Positions 34,914 to 43,871 of a stretch of 64,000 nucleotides of DNA are shown here, piece after piece. A program made the translations under genes and the position numbers. Under the pieces are notes generated by a model. The model saw only the letters and a program-made list of their open reading frames with translations, did no database searches and was not told where the DNA came from. Every line of letters begins with the position of its first letter. The stretch's first letter is position 1. The stretch is from NCBI GenBank assembly GCA_017474515.1, contig JAFVHN010000098.1, positions 1-64,000 on the forward strand. Direction: 5' to 3'. The stretch is from Prevotella sp. Lineage in GTDB: Bacteria > Bacteroidota > Bacteroidia > Bacteroidales > Bacteroidaceae.

Positions 34914-36617
34914 TCAGAACTTTTTCTTCAGATAAGCGGCCAGGGGGCTTTTGTTGCTGAGCAGGCCCTGTGCCACGCTCTTGGCGTTGGTCTTGGCACC
35001 GAGGAGCGAGGTGTGGGTGTGGTCGCGCTTGAAGTACTTGGCGGCCTTCTCCTTGCTGCCGCATTTGCGGTCGAGGAAGTCGGCGGTGATGTTGTGGAGG
35101 TCCACAAACTCGCAGCCCGTTTCCTTGCATACGTCGCGGTACCATTGCCCGTAGGTGTCGTTGCGGCGCTCAATCTTTCCGCCCGGCCATTCATTGCGCG
35201 GGGTGAGCGAGACGATGATGGGCGTGGCACCTTTTTCGCGCACGTCGTCGATGAACTTGCGCAGGTACCATCCGAAGCTGTAAACCACCTCGTAGTCGCC
35301 GGGATGGATGTCGGTGACCGTCATGCGCTGGTCGATGATGTTGCCAGCCGGGGCGCCGTTCTTGTCGGCCTGCATTTTATAGACGTGGCAGGTGTCGGCC
35401 GACGTGGGGATGCAGGCGCGGAACTTGGGACGGTCGATGACGCCGATGTCGTTGTGACCGAACTCTATAAGCACGAAGTCGCCGGGGCGAAGGCTGTTGT
35501 AAACGCGGTCCCAGCGGCCCTCGCGCAGGTAGCTGCGGAGGCTGCGGCCGGCCTGTGCTGCATTCACAATTTGTATCTTGCTCTCGTCGAACACGGTGTT
35601 GGCCACGGCACCCCATCCCCACATGCCGTCGGTTTCCTTGTCCTCATTTTTCACGGTGCTGTCGCCGGTGATAAAGACCACGGGACGGCCGTCGGTGCGG
35701 TCGATGTCGTAGCAGGGCTGTTCCACGTTTTTCATCATCTGCTGCAAGGGGAGCAGGGCAGGGTTGTGGCTTTGGGCAATGCCCTCGGCGGCACTGCGCG
35801 CGTTCATCATGGCCCCGAAGCGGCTGGTGTGGATGTGGTCGCCGAAGAAGTGGTATTTCTCTTTCCACCGGCTGAAGCCGTCGAGTTTTTGTCCTGAAAT
35901 CTCATTCTGGTCGATGAAGGGCACGCCCTCTTCGGCCGCCACTTGCATGAGCCAGAGAGAATGGGGCTTGCGAATGATTTTCCCGTTGTCGTCATAAGCG
36001 TCGCGCGGAGTGAGCGACATGAGGATGGGGTTTCCGCCGCGTGCCCTCACATCATTGATATACATGCGCATGTAGGTGCCGTAGGTGTAAACGGTTTCGG
36101 GCTGGCCTGTTTCCTGTATGACGACGTTCAGGCTGTCGTGGCCCACCCCGGGGATGCTGGCACGAGCGCGCCCGCTGTCGTAGGGGCCGTTGTCGTTGTG
36201 GCCGATGGAAATGATGACCCAGTCGCCGGGGCGAATGGCATCGCGCACGGGAGTCCACAGGCGGTTGTAGAAGGTGCGGCTGCTCATGCCGCCCAGTGCC
36301 TGGTTCTCAACGGTAATTTTGTTTTCATCGAAGAACAGGTGGGCGAAATAGCCCCATCCCCACTGGCCGTTGTTGCCGTTGCCGAGGGTGCCGTTGCGCA
36401 TGGTGCTGTTGCCGATGAGGAAGAGCACGGGATTGCTGCCACGGCGCGATGAGCCGGGCACGGGACGTGCGGTCTGCGCCTTCTGAAGGCTGTCGAGGGT
36501 GTTGTCAACGACTTTGTTCACGTCCTCAACACCTGCCGGCACCTGAGCATGAAGAAACAAAGGACTGCCGAAAAGGGCGAAGGAGAAACCGAGAAAAGAT
36601 ATTCGAAGTGATTGCAT
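34914..36617 (-). CDS. Double-domain SGNH rhamnogalacturonan acetylesterase (CE12-type)
   Basis: This 567-residue protein has a signal peptide ending FLHAQ near residue 25 and two complete SGNH hydrolase domains in tandem. The first has the nucleophile block LIGNSTMRN near 64, GGMSSRTF, the oxyanion GHNDNG near 140 and the catalytic DHIHTSRFG near 260. The second repeats these as ITGDSTVKN near 317, GRSLRSYL, EFGHNDIG near 389 and DHTHTSLLG near 535. Both sets look intact. It would remove acetyl groups from galacturonic acid of rhamnogalacturonan-I so the lyases and hydrolases can act. It is the last gene after the 707-residue PL11 (54 bp gap), so the two are probably co-transcribed. CE12 family is inferred from these motifs. 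Confidence 0.88.
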   Translation of the reverse strand: MQSLRISFLGFSFALFGSPLFLHAQVPAGVEDVNKVVDNTLDSLQKAQTARPVPGSSRRGSNPVLFLIGNSTMRNGTLGNGNNGQWGWGYFAHLFFDENKITVENQALGGMSSRTFYNRLWTPVRDAIRPGDWVIISIGHNDNGPYDSGRARASIPGVGHDSLNVVIQETGQPETVYTYGTYMRMYINDVRARGGNPILMSLTPRDAYDDNGKIIRKPHSLWLMQVAAEEGVPFIDQNEISGQKLDGFSRWKEKYHFFGDHIHTSRFGAMMNARSAAEGIAQSHNPALLPLQQMMKNVEQPCYDIDRTDGRPVVFITGDSTVKNEDKETDGMWGWGAVANTVFDESKIQIVNAAQAGRSLRSYLREGRWDRVYNSLRPGDFVLIEFGHNDIGVIDRPKFRACIPTSADTCHVYKMQADKNGAPAGNIIDQRMTVTDIHPGDYEVVYSFGWYLRKFIDDVREKGATPIIVSLTPRNEWPGGKIERRNDTYGQWYRDVCKETGCEFVDLHNITADFLDRKCGSKEKAAKYFKRDHTHTSLLGAKTNAKSVAQGLLSNKSPLAAYLKKKF

Positions 36618-36671
36618 GTTTCGCTGGCGCTAAATGATAAATGACAAATGATAAAGGAAAGAGTGAAAAGG

Positions 36672-38795
36672 TTATTCTACAACAACCTTTTTCCTGTTGT
36701 TGATATAGATGCCCGGGGTTGTCGGGGCGGCAATGCGACGGCCGTCGAGGGTGTACCATTGGTTGTCGGCGGCGGGGGCAGTGGAGATTTCGCGGATGGC
36801 GGTGACATCCTGTCCGCGGAAGCCCTCAATGAAGTCGGGAAGAAAATATCCCAGGTGCGGCGGCTGGTTGTAGGCTACGTTCTGCCAGGCCACGCCCATG
36901 CGGTAGAGATGGTCGTGCATAAGCGTCGGCACGCGCCACTCGGTGGGATACGCCGAAATGTAGATGTTGAGCGTGCAGCTGTCGGTCTTGCTCCACAAGA
37001 TGATTTCTTCGCGCCAGTCGCCGAAGATGTCGGCTTGCAGGCACGGCGTGGCCTTGGTGCTGTTGCACGATGCCGGTGAGCCGTAAGCACTGAGCAGGTC
37101 GCGCGAGAAGCCGAGGCCGAGCAGGGTGGGGCTGCCGTTCTCCCATTTGGTGACGGTCACGTCGTTGAACAGTTCCTCGTAGGGGTCGCCGTCCCAGAAG
37201 ATGCGGAAATTCATGCCGGGATTACTGCTATAGACGGCGTGGCCGTTGATGGAATAGGTGCTGGTCTGTGTGGCGTAGGTAAATTCGCAACCGCGGTAGG
37301 CAGCGTCGTAGTCGGCAGCCAGTCCGCGTCCGGTGTCGCGGTCCGACGTTTTATTGAACAACAGTTCGCCGGTGCGTGCATCGTGGACATCGCAGCCGTA
37401 GGGGTTGATGCTTTCCTCGTGGACGTCAAGCAGTTCATATCCCGGACGGTCGGGGTCGAGGTCGGCCAGGTGGATGGCGTCGCCATGTCCCAGTCCCACG
37501 CTGTAGAGCAGATTGCCGTCGTGGTCGATGGCCGCACTGCCGTAAAGAATTTCATCGCAGCCGTCGCCATCGACATCGCCCACGGAGATGTTGTGGTTGC
37601 CGTTGCCGAACATGGTGTAGAGGTTGCCCTTTCCGCTCGTGTTGTTCGAGTAGGTCTTGGAGGTTTTGTTCCACTCGCTGTCGTAGAGCTCCACCTGGTT
37701 TCTCGACACCGAGGCATGGAGCCACTTATGCTTGAGTTCCTGGCCGTCGAAATCTACTGCCCAGAGGTAAGCGCGGGTGTAGTAGCCGCGCACCATCACT
37801 GCCGAGGGGTTGCTGTCGGGACCGTCGAGATAGGCCACGCAGGCCAGGTGGCGGTCGGCGCGGTTGCCGTAGTTGTCGTTCCAGAAGCTCTTTTCGGGAT
37901 GTGGGCTGCTCTGGTTGAACTTTCCAGCGCGGTTGGGATTATACCATGTGGTGTGAATGGCTTTTCCCGTGAGCCCTTCAAATACGGTGAGGTATTCGGG
38001 ACCGCTGAGAATGTGTCCGGAGCCTTTGTCCACAGAGCCTTTGTCGCGATAGTCGATGGTGTTGTCGGCACTTAAAATGAGGGGGTCGGTGGCGGCGTAT
38101 GACACAAACGTTCCCTCGCCGTCCTTGGAGCCGGGCGCTGTCTTGCAAATCATCTCTGCCTTGCCGTCGCCGTTGAAGTCATAGACCAGGAACTGGGTGT
38201 AGTGGGCCCCGGCGCGGATGTTCTTGCCGAGGTTGATGCGCCAGAGCTGTGTGCCGTCGAGGCGGTAGCAGTCTATGATGACGTCGTTGGAGTTGCCGGT
38301 GTTGGCGTTGTCCTTTGAGTTCTCGGGGTCCCATTTTACGACAAGCTCGTATTGCCCGTCGCCGTCAACGTCGCCCACCGAGCAGTCGTTGGGGAAATAG
38401 TTCTTGGAGTTGACGCGCTGCGGCCTGTCGAGTTTCACCTGCATATAGGGTGTGCTCCATGGCGACACTTCCCGTGTGGTGTCTATGGCCACACCGTCCT
38501 GCAAGGTCACGACCCTGAATTTGTCGTTGGCCGTTCCCGATACCGACATCGACGTGGTTTTAAAGATGTTGCGAACGTAGAGCTTGCCGTTCTTCAGTAT
38601 CTCGAAGGTGGTCTGCTGGTTGTCGGTGCCCAGCAGGCGCCAGCTGATGAAGCATTTGCCGTAGGTGGTTGGCACCACCACCAGTCCGCGGTCCAGCGTT
38701 TCCATCATGCTGGCAGGGGTGTCGGGTTGCTGTGCCCTCGTTGCCAAGGGGAGGAGCAGCAGGGCCAGCAGGGCTTGTTTCTTTAAGGAAATCAT
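36672..38795 (-). CDS. PL11 rhamnogalacturonan lyase (canonical YesW/YesX type)
   Basis: This 707-residue enzyme has a signal peptide ending ATRAQ near residue 22. An N-terminal beta domain (about 25-120) precedes the eight-bladed propeller. The calcium loops VGDVDGDGQYELVVKWDP, VYDFNGDGKAEMICKT and VGDVDGDGCDEILYGS match the canonical PL11 pattern, so this is the most typical of the three. The end carries the short tail (YTLDGRRI ... PGIYINNRKK), suggesting secretion or surface display. It cleaves rhamnogalacturonan-I and is followed at 54 bp by the acetylesterase. A hairpin separates it from the 1515-residue PL11 upstream. Confidence 0.93.
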   Translation of the reverse strand: MISLKKQALLALLLLPLATRAQQPDTPASMMETLDRGLVVVPTTYGKCFISWRLLGTDNQQTTFEILKNGKLYVRNIFKTTSMSVSGTANDKFRVVTLQDGVAIDTTREVSPWSTPYMQVKLDRPQRVNSKNYFPNDCSVGDVDGDGQYELVVKWDPENSKDNANTGNSNDVIIDCYRLDGTQLWRINLGKNIRAGAHYTQFLVYDFNGDGKAEMICKTAPGSKDGEGTFVSYAATDPLILSADNTIDYRDKGSVDKGSGHILSGPEYLTVFEGLTGKAIHTTWYNPNRAGKFNQSSPHPEKSFWNDNYGNRADRHLACVAYLDGPDSNPSAVMVRGYYTRAYLWAVDFDGQELKHKWLHASVSRNQVELYDSEWNKTSKTYSNNTSGKGNLYTMFGNGNHNISVGDVDGDGCDEILYGSAAIDHDGNLLYSVGLGHGDAIHLADLDPDRPGYELLDVHEESINPYGCDVHDARTGELLFNKTSDRDTGRGLAADYDAAYRGCEFTYATQTSTYSINGHAVYSSNPGMNFRIFWDGDPYEELFNDVTVTKWENGSPTLLGLGFSRDLLSAYGSPASCNSTKATPCLQADIFGDWREEIILWSKTDSCTLNIYISAYPTEWRVPTLMHDHLYRMGVAWQNVAYNQPPHLGYFLPDFIEGFRGQDVTAIREISTAPAADNQWYTLDGRRIAAPTTPGIYINNRKKVVVE

Positions 38796-38817
38796 TTTTC
38801 GTGTTTTTTTGAGAAAA

Positions 38818-38861
38818 GCCCGCCCCCAGCCCTTCCCGATGGGGAGGGGATGAGAGCGGGC
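38818..38861 (-). terminator. GC-rich hairpin between two PL11 genes
   Basis: GCCCGC (38818-38823) pairs with GCGGGC (38856-38861), with inner CCCTTCCC/GGGGAGGGG pairing, and TTTT follows on the minus strand. It begins 16 bp after the stop of the 1515-residue PL11 gene and probably reduces read-through into the 707-residue gene. Confidence 0.6.
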
Positions 38862-38876
38862 CTTTATTGTAATTGT

Positions 38877-41800
38877 TTATTTTTTTATGATTATCTTTCT
38901 TGTTTCCAGCATGTTGCCAGAGGTCATCCTCACGATGTAAGTGCCCTTTCCGTAGAGTGCCGTCATGCGCTCCACGTCGGCCCTCCGTGCAGTGAATGTT
39001 GCCACGTGGACGCCGTTGACGGTATAAACGCTGCAGGTGGCGACGGTCTCTGCCGGCAGTTGCTTGATGGCGGTGCCAGCGTTGACCACTTTCAGCTTTC
39101 CTTCAGGCTGGAACAGTTCCGAGGTGTCCCATTCCAGTCCGTATTCCGAGAGGTCGGGCAGGCTGATGGCCGTGGGTGTGCCGGTGAAGTTCTTTGCCGT
39201 CCACAGGATGATTTCGTCGCCCTCCTTCGGCGTGTAGTTCTTCATGGTCACCTCAATGTCGCCGGCCAGCGAGAACGTGCTGCCAATCTCCAGGTAAGAG
39301 CGGCTCGACGAGGTGTTCTTGGCGTTGTAGATGAAGAAGCTGACATGCGAGCCCGGGTAGGCGTAGAGCGAGTTTTTCACCTTGATGCTGCCCACGGGAT
39401 AATTGCTTGTGAAGCTGCCGGGCTTGATGGTTCCGCCCTTCTGCAGGTAAACGCTTTCCAGGTATGCCCGGCCGGCGATGATGCCGGTGTCGGAGGCCAC
39501 CACCTGGTTGTTGCCGAAGAACAGTTGGTTGGCTGCCGAGTGGTTGATGTTGAGCACGCCGCCCTTCACCTCAATGTTTCCGGTGCCGATGCTTGTTGGA
39601 ATGGTTGAAATGCTCCATGTTCCCGAGCCCACCTTCGTTATAAGGCATCCCTCGAGTTTTCCTGTCCAGGTGATGTCCTCGTTGCGTGCGCCGATGGTGT
39701 ATCGTCCGCCACCTGCCAGCGTGCCCTTTCCCGACAGTCCGCCAATGGCGAAGTTCTTTCCGCTGTTGCTGATGCGCACGTCGGTGTTGATGTGGGCGAA
39801 GCGCATGCCGTAGGAGTTGTCGAAGGTGAATTCCGGGTCATACGAGCCCGTCTTTTCGCCCCTTGCATTGAGTATTCCGGTGAATTGGCTCCAGTTGCCC
39901 TGCAGGTATGCTCGCGGCCCGGTGGCATAGACGGTGATGGTGCCGCCGCCGTTGAGTGAGCCGTGGTAGTTGCAGCGCTCGTCCATGTACCACGAGCCTT
40001 CTTTTCCCTCGGGCACGTCAACGTTCACATTGCTGTTGGAATAGGAGTAGATGCTGTTGGCATCGCGCATCACGCCGCCGTTGATGACCACGGTGTCGGG
40101 ATATTGGTGGATGCTGCTGCCGTTTTCCGAGCCTTGCAGTGTTCCGCGCTCCAGATAAATGGCGTTGAACTTGCTGAGCGAGCCCAGCTTCAGTGTTCCC
40201 GCGCCTGTTTTCACCAGGTTTCCTTTCACGTTCGACGTGATGGCGCCGGTGGTGGCAAATGTCTGTCCGGCCTCCACGCAAATGCCGCCTCCGCCGCTTC
40301 CCAGCACGATGGGCTGGCTGGTGGCAATGTTGCCGGTGGATGCCAGCTCACCGCCGTTGCGCAGGGTGATGCTGTTGTTGAGTCCGCCCAGTGCGCCCAC
40401 GGCCACGCCCTCGGCATTGGCCAGGCTTGCCACGGTGATGCGTCCGCCGTTGATGAAGGTGCCGCCGCTGTAGGTGTTCAGGTTCATGATGTTTACGTTG
40501 GCCGAGCCCGTCTTTGTCAGGCTGCCGGTGCCCACGATGCTGTCGCCTCTAAGGGTGTATTCCTTTACGTCGTTGGCAAAGAGCACTGCCGACGGCGACA
40601 CGGGCTGCTTGATGACAACGTCGGTGTTGACGGCGGTGTCGTCGAAGGTCACCTTGTCGCCCGTCACGAAGATGTTGTCCTCGCCGGTGGCCGTCGATAC
40701 GAAGTTCTCGCTGTCGGCCAGGTCCCAGTCGCTGCCCTGAGTGCCTGTCCACGTCACGTTGGTGGCATCGCGCAGGCCCTGAATGTCGAGGTATATTTTC
40801 CCGTCTTCCACCACGAGGCTGGCTTTCTGCGCTCCCACGCCTTCCACCTGGATGTCGTCGTAGTTGCCTTTTATCACTTCAGCCTGTGCCAGCAGGTAGC
40901 GTCCTTCGCTCAGGGCCGTCTGTCCGTCGGCATAGTGGGGCACCACCTGGAACACGGGCGTGTTGTAGGTGGGCCCGTACTGCCAGTCTTTCTTCTCGAT
41001 GGTCAATACGCGGGCCTTCACGAAGTCGGCCTGCGTGCCGTCGCTATAGACGTCGAACACCACCCTTGCACCGAAGTTGAGGATGAGCGAGTCGGCCTCC
41101 ACCTCTCCGCGGTTGTCCTTTCCGCCGGGCAGCAGGCTGGAGGCATAGTCCATCTGTATGCCTTTGTTGAAGTGTCCGCCGTTGCTGCTCAGGGTGGCAA
41201 AGCGGTTGAGCCATACGCGGCTGTTGGCCATCGTGCCGTCGAAGAGCAGCGTGCCTGCCCATACGTCGGTGGAACCGCTGTATTGCTCGGTGACATTGGG
41301 CAGCTGAAGCAGGCCGTCGCCTTGTTTCACCAGCCGCATGGCGCCGGCAAAGGCCCCGCCGGTCAGCGTGTGGGTGAAATATTCGGTGGTGATGTTGTTG
41401 TTGTCGTCGTGGCCCTGCACCCACGAGGGGGCGTTCACGGTGACGATGGCGGGCTGGGCGCCGTCGGCCACGGCTACGGTCATGTCGGAAGTTTCGGCCA
41501 GCAGCACATGTTTTCCGTCCATTGCCGAGCCGATGGTCTGCCCGTTGGCCACCACGTTGCGCCCGGTTTCGGTGAGGGGCGGCGGGGCCATGGTGATGCC
41601 TTCCAGTTCGCCGAGGAAGTAGCTGGCGTGGGGCGGCTGGTTGTAGCCGCACATCTGCCACACCATGGCCTGGCGATATTGCATGTCGTGCCACAAGGTG
41701 TAGTTGCGCCACGGCGTCTCGTCCTCGGTGGTGTAGATGCGAATGTTGTTGTCGGTAGTGCGCAGCACCAGTTCCTCGCGCCAGTCGCCGAAGAGGTCGG

Positions 41801-43424
41801 CCTGCAGGCAGGGTGTGGCCTTCGTGTCGTTGTTGGTCAGCGTGCCGTTGAAGCGTGCTATGATGCCGGTGCCGTATTTCATGATGCGCGGAGTGGAGTT
41901 TCTCACCTCCATGCCGTTGACGGTTTCCTCCAGCAGGTCGCCGTCCCAATAGATGCGGAAATTAAGGTCGAAGCCTCCGCCGCCGATGCCCTCCACATGG
42001 TCGTTCACCACGGTGCTGATGGGGCTGTCGTGGCCCGATGCTGCCAGGCATCCGGGAATGAGGTTGGTGAAGTTTCCGCACATGGCCCTGCCGTCGTCGT
42101 TGCCGCTGGTCTTGCGGTAGTAGATTTTGCTCGTCGTGGCGTCGCGGTAGTTGTTGTCGGGGCGGTCCTCGTTACAGCCGTAGTATTCCTGGCCGTGCAT
42201 GTAGGGGTTGAAGTCGCCCACATGCTGGGCGTCGCCGTGTCCCAGGCCGGTGGTTGACAGGCCGTGGCCGTTGTCGTCGATGACCATCGAGCCGAACACA
42301 ATCTCGTCCCTGCCGTCCCAGTCCACGTCGGCCATCAGGTAGTTGTGGTAGCCGTTGCCATACCAGGGGCTGCCCGGCTCGTTGCATGTCCAGCGCCAGC
42401 GCTCTGTCAGCTCGTGGGTGGCGGGGTTCACGTCAATGGCCACCATCTTGTGGCGTGTGTAGATGCCGCGGGCCAGGAAGATGCTGGGCCGGCGGCCGTC
42501 CAGGTAGGGAGCGCCGAAGAAGTGCTTGGTAGAGCGGTGGCCGTAGCCGTCGCCCCACGCCGCGTTGAGGCTGTTCTCGCCGGGCTCCAGGCGGTGGAGC
42601 GGATATTCCGTCACCTGCCAGGGGCGTCCGGTGGTGCCGTCCATATAGACCAGGAACTCGTCGCCGTCGTGAACGAACCACTGTCCGCTGCTTCCGCCCG
42701 GTGCGCGGTAGTTTTTCGAGCGGTCGCCAATGACCTGTGTTGTTCCGTCGCTGAGGTGAATCATGGTGCCGTCGGCGGCGCGCATCAGGGCCTCCGCCTT
42801 TCCGTCGCCGTCCCAGTCGAAGGCGGCAATGTTGGTCTCGTTATGCTGGAAGTCGGCAAGGTTGGGGCCGCAGTCAATCCACCACAGGCGGGTGCCGTCG
42901 AGCTTCAGCACCTCTATGACGTCATATTCGCCGTTGTTGCCCGAGGGCGGGTAGCCCAGGGCGGCATCGCTGAGGTTCCAGCATTTCACCAGCAGCTCCA
43001 GCTCGCCGTCGCCGTCGAGGTCGGCGGCGCAGGCGTCGTTGGGCTCGAAGGTGCTCGTCAGGCCGTCGTGGGTGAGCCGCAGCTCGCGGTAGTTATGCGC
43101 CCATACGGTGGCGGGACGGCTGGCCGCCTGCTCCTGTCCGTTCACCACGGCACGCACGGTGTAGGTGCTGCCCTCGGTGCCCTGGGCATCGGTATAGTTG
43201 GAGGTGGTAAGGGGTTCGGCGTTCAGCTTTACGCCGTCGCGGTAGAGGTTAAACACCACGCCGTAATATTCCTCGCCCATGAGACGCCATGAGCAGAATA
43301 CGCCGCGCCCCGTTTTCATGGCCACCAGGCCGCGGTCAAGCACGTCGGCAGTGCGCTGGGCGCACACCGGCATCACCGTTGCCAGAAAGGCAACGAGCAC
43401 AGTGATAAATCTTTTTGCAGTCAT
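38877..43424 (-). CDS. PL11-type rhamnogalacturonan lyase fused to an autotransporter-like beta-helix
   Basis: This 1515-residue protein has a signal peptide ending MPVCAQ near residue 22. The PL11 propeller fills about 25-615, with calcium loops AADLDGDGELEL, AFDWDGDGKAEA and MADVDWDGRDEI. Residues about 615-840 are homologous to the same region of the 1489-residue PL11. A long beta-helical region (about 840-1400) contains passenger-type strand repeats such as LTKTGSANVNI, NTYSGGTFINGGRI and LVKTGAGTLKL. The C-terminal 40 residues (SVYTVNGVHVATF ... GTYIVRM ... RKIIIKK) resemble a type A sorting signal of the type IX system. It should cleave rhamnogalacturonan-I at the cell surface; the helix may be a stalk or binding surface. 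A good promoter is at 43456-43490. Confidence 0.9.
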   Translation of the reverse strand: MTAKRFITVLVAFLATVMPVCAQRTADVLDRGLVAMKTGRGVFCSWRLMGEEYYGVVFNLYRDGVKLNAEPLTTSNYTDAQGTEGSTYTVRAVVNGQEQAASRPATVWAHNYRELRLTHDGLTSTFEPNDACAADLDGDGELELLVKCWNLSDAALGYPPSGNNGEYDVIEVLKLDGTRLWWIDCGPNLADFQHNETNIAAFDWDGDGKAEALMRAADGTMIHLSDGTTQVIGDRSKNYRAPGGSSGQWFVHDGDEFLVYMDGTTGRPWQVTEYPLHRLEPGENSLNAAWGDGYGHRSTKHFFGAPYLDGRRPSIFLARGIYTRHKMVAIDVNPATHELTERWRWTCNEPGSPWYGNGYHNYLMADVDWDGRDEIVFGSMVIDDNGHGLSTTGLGHGDAQHVGDFNPYMHGQEYYGCNEDRPDNNYRDATTSKIYYRKTSGNDDGRAMCGNFTNLIPGCLAASGHDSPISTVVNDHVEGIGGGGFDLNFRIYWDGDLLEETVNGMEVRNSTPRIMKYGTGIIARFNGTLTNNDTKATPCLQADLFGDWREELVLRTTDNNIRIYTTEDETPWRNYTLWHDMQYRQAMVWQMCGYNQPPHASYFLGELEGITMAPPPLTETGRNVVANGQTIGSAMDGKHVLLAETSDMTVAVADGAQPAIVTVNAPSWVQGHDDNNNITTEYFTHTLTGGAFAGAMRLVKQGDGLLQLPNVTEQYSGSTDVWAGTLLFDGTMANSRVWLNRFATLSSNGGHFNKGIQMDYASSLLPGGKDNRGEVEADSLILNFGARVVFDVYSDGTQADFVKARVLTIEKKDWQYGPTYNTPVFQVVPHYADGQTALSEGRYLLAQAEVIKGNYDDIQVEGVGAQKASLVVEDGKIYLDIQGLRDATNVTWTGTQGSDWDLADSENFVSTATGEDNIFVTGDKVTFDDTAVNTDVVIKQPVSPSAVLFANDVKEYTLRGDSIVGTGSLTKTGSANVNIMNLNTYSGGTFINGGRITVASLANAEGVAVGALGGLNNSITLRNGGELASTGNIATSQPIVLGSGGGGICVEAGQTFATTGAITSNVKGNLVKTGAGTLKLGSLSKFNAIYLERGTLQGSENGSSIHQYPDTVVINGGVMRDANSIYSYSNSNVNVDVPEGKEGSWYMDERCNYHGSLNGGGTITVYATGPRAYLQGNWSQFTGILNARGEKTGSYDPEFTFDNSYGMRFAHINTDVRISNSGKNFAIGGLSGKGTLAGGGRYTIGARNEDITWTGKLEGCLITKVGSGTWSISTIPTSIGTGNIEVKGGVLNINHSAANQLFFGNNQVVASDTGIIAGRAYLESVYLQKGGTIKPGSFTSNYPVGSIKVKNSLYAYPGSHVSFFIYNAKNTSSSRSYLEIGSTFSLAGDIEVTMKNYTPKEGDEIILWTAKNFTGTPTAISLPDLSEYGLEWDTSELFQPEGKLKVVNAGTAIKQLPAETVATCSVYTVNGVHVATFTARRADVERMTALYGKGTYIVRMTSGNMLETRKIIIKK

Positions 43425-43455
43425 TTTTCTTCTTGGTATATTTTCATTTTGTGCG

Positions 43456-43490
43456 CAAAATTACGGTTTTTCTCTTTAGCCATCATCAAA
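43456..43490 (-). promoter_or_regulatory. Promoter of the 1515-residue PL11 gene
   Basis: On the minus strand, TTTG (complement of 43487-43490) lies 23 bp upstream of TAATTTTG (complement of 43456-43463). Transcription would start near 43450, about 26 nt before the start codon. Confidence 0.55.
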
Positions 43491-43597
43491 TATCTGTCTT
43501 TTTTACTGCAATTTTTGCCAATGCCTTTCTTTTTCCTTTTTCGCCATTTTTGCATTTTTATTCCTTATCGCTTGCGGCGTTTTCACGACGAAAAGTG

Positions 43598-43802
43598 GTA
43601 AAAATTCTTTACAAAATTGCCAGTTTTTGACCATTTTTGTAACTTATTGTGTTTCAGCGTGTTGAAAATGGCACTGGGTTTGACCGCAAATTTCTCCTCT
43701 CAATCTTCAAGATTTCTCCTCTCAATCTTCAAGATTTCTCCTTTCAATTTGCGGTCAAACTTCCCCGGGCTTGTTTTCAGTCGTGAAAAATCTTGACAAA
43801 AC
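43598..43802 (+). repeat. ~200-bp palindromic dispersed repeat, copy 3
   Basis: It runs from TAAAAATTCTTTACAAAA to AAAAATCTTGACAAAA. The inner palindrome (43679-43759) is bounded by TTGACCGCAAA and TTTGCGGTCAA and contains a tandem TTTCTCCTCTCAATCTTCAA unit in two full copies plus a partial one. Its orientation matches copy 1. Confidence 0.7.
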
Positions 43803-43805
43803 GCA

Positions 43806-43833
43806 GAAGGCCCTCCTTTTGGGGAGAGCCTTC
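43806..43833. terminator. Hairpin downstream of the GH2 operon
   Basis: An 11-position stem (43806-43816 with 43823-43833; ten paired, one C-A mismatch) begins right after copy 3 of the palindromic repeat. T-rich sequence follows on both strands at some distance. It may end the GH105-GH106-GH2-GH2 transcript. Confidence 0.4.
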
Positions 43834-43871
43834 GTTTTCTATGAATATGCAGTTTTTTGAAATAGGAATTA

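Noticed and set aside
39963..42257. 764-residue plus-strand frame opposite the 1515-residue PL11
   Set aside because: Shadow frame; composition is Val/Ala/Gly/His-rich and shows no motifs.
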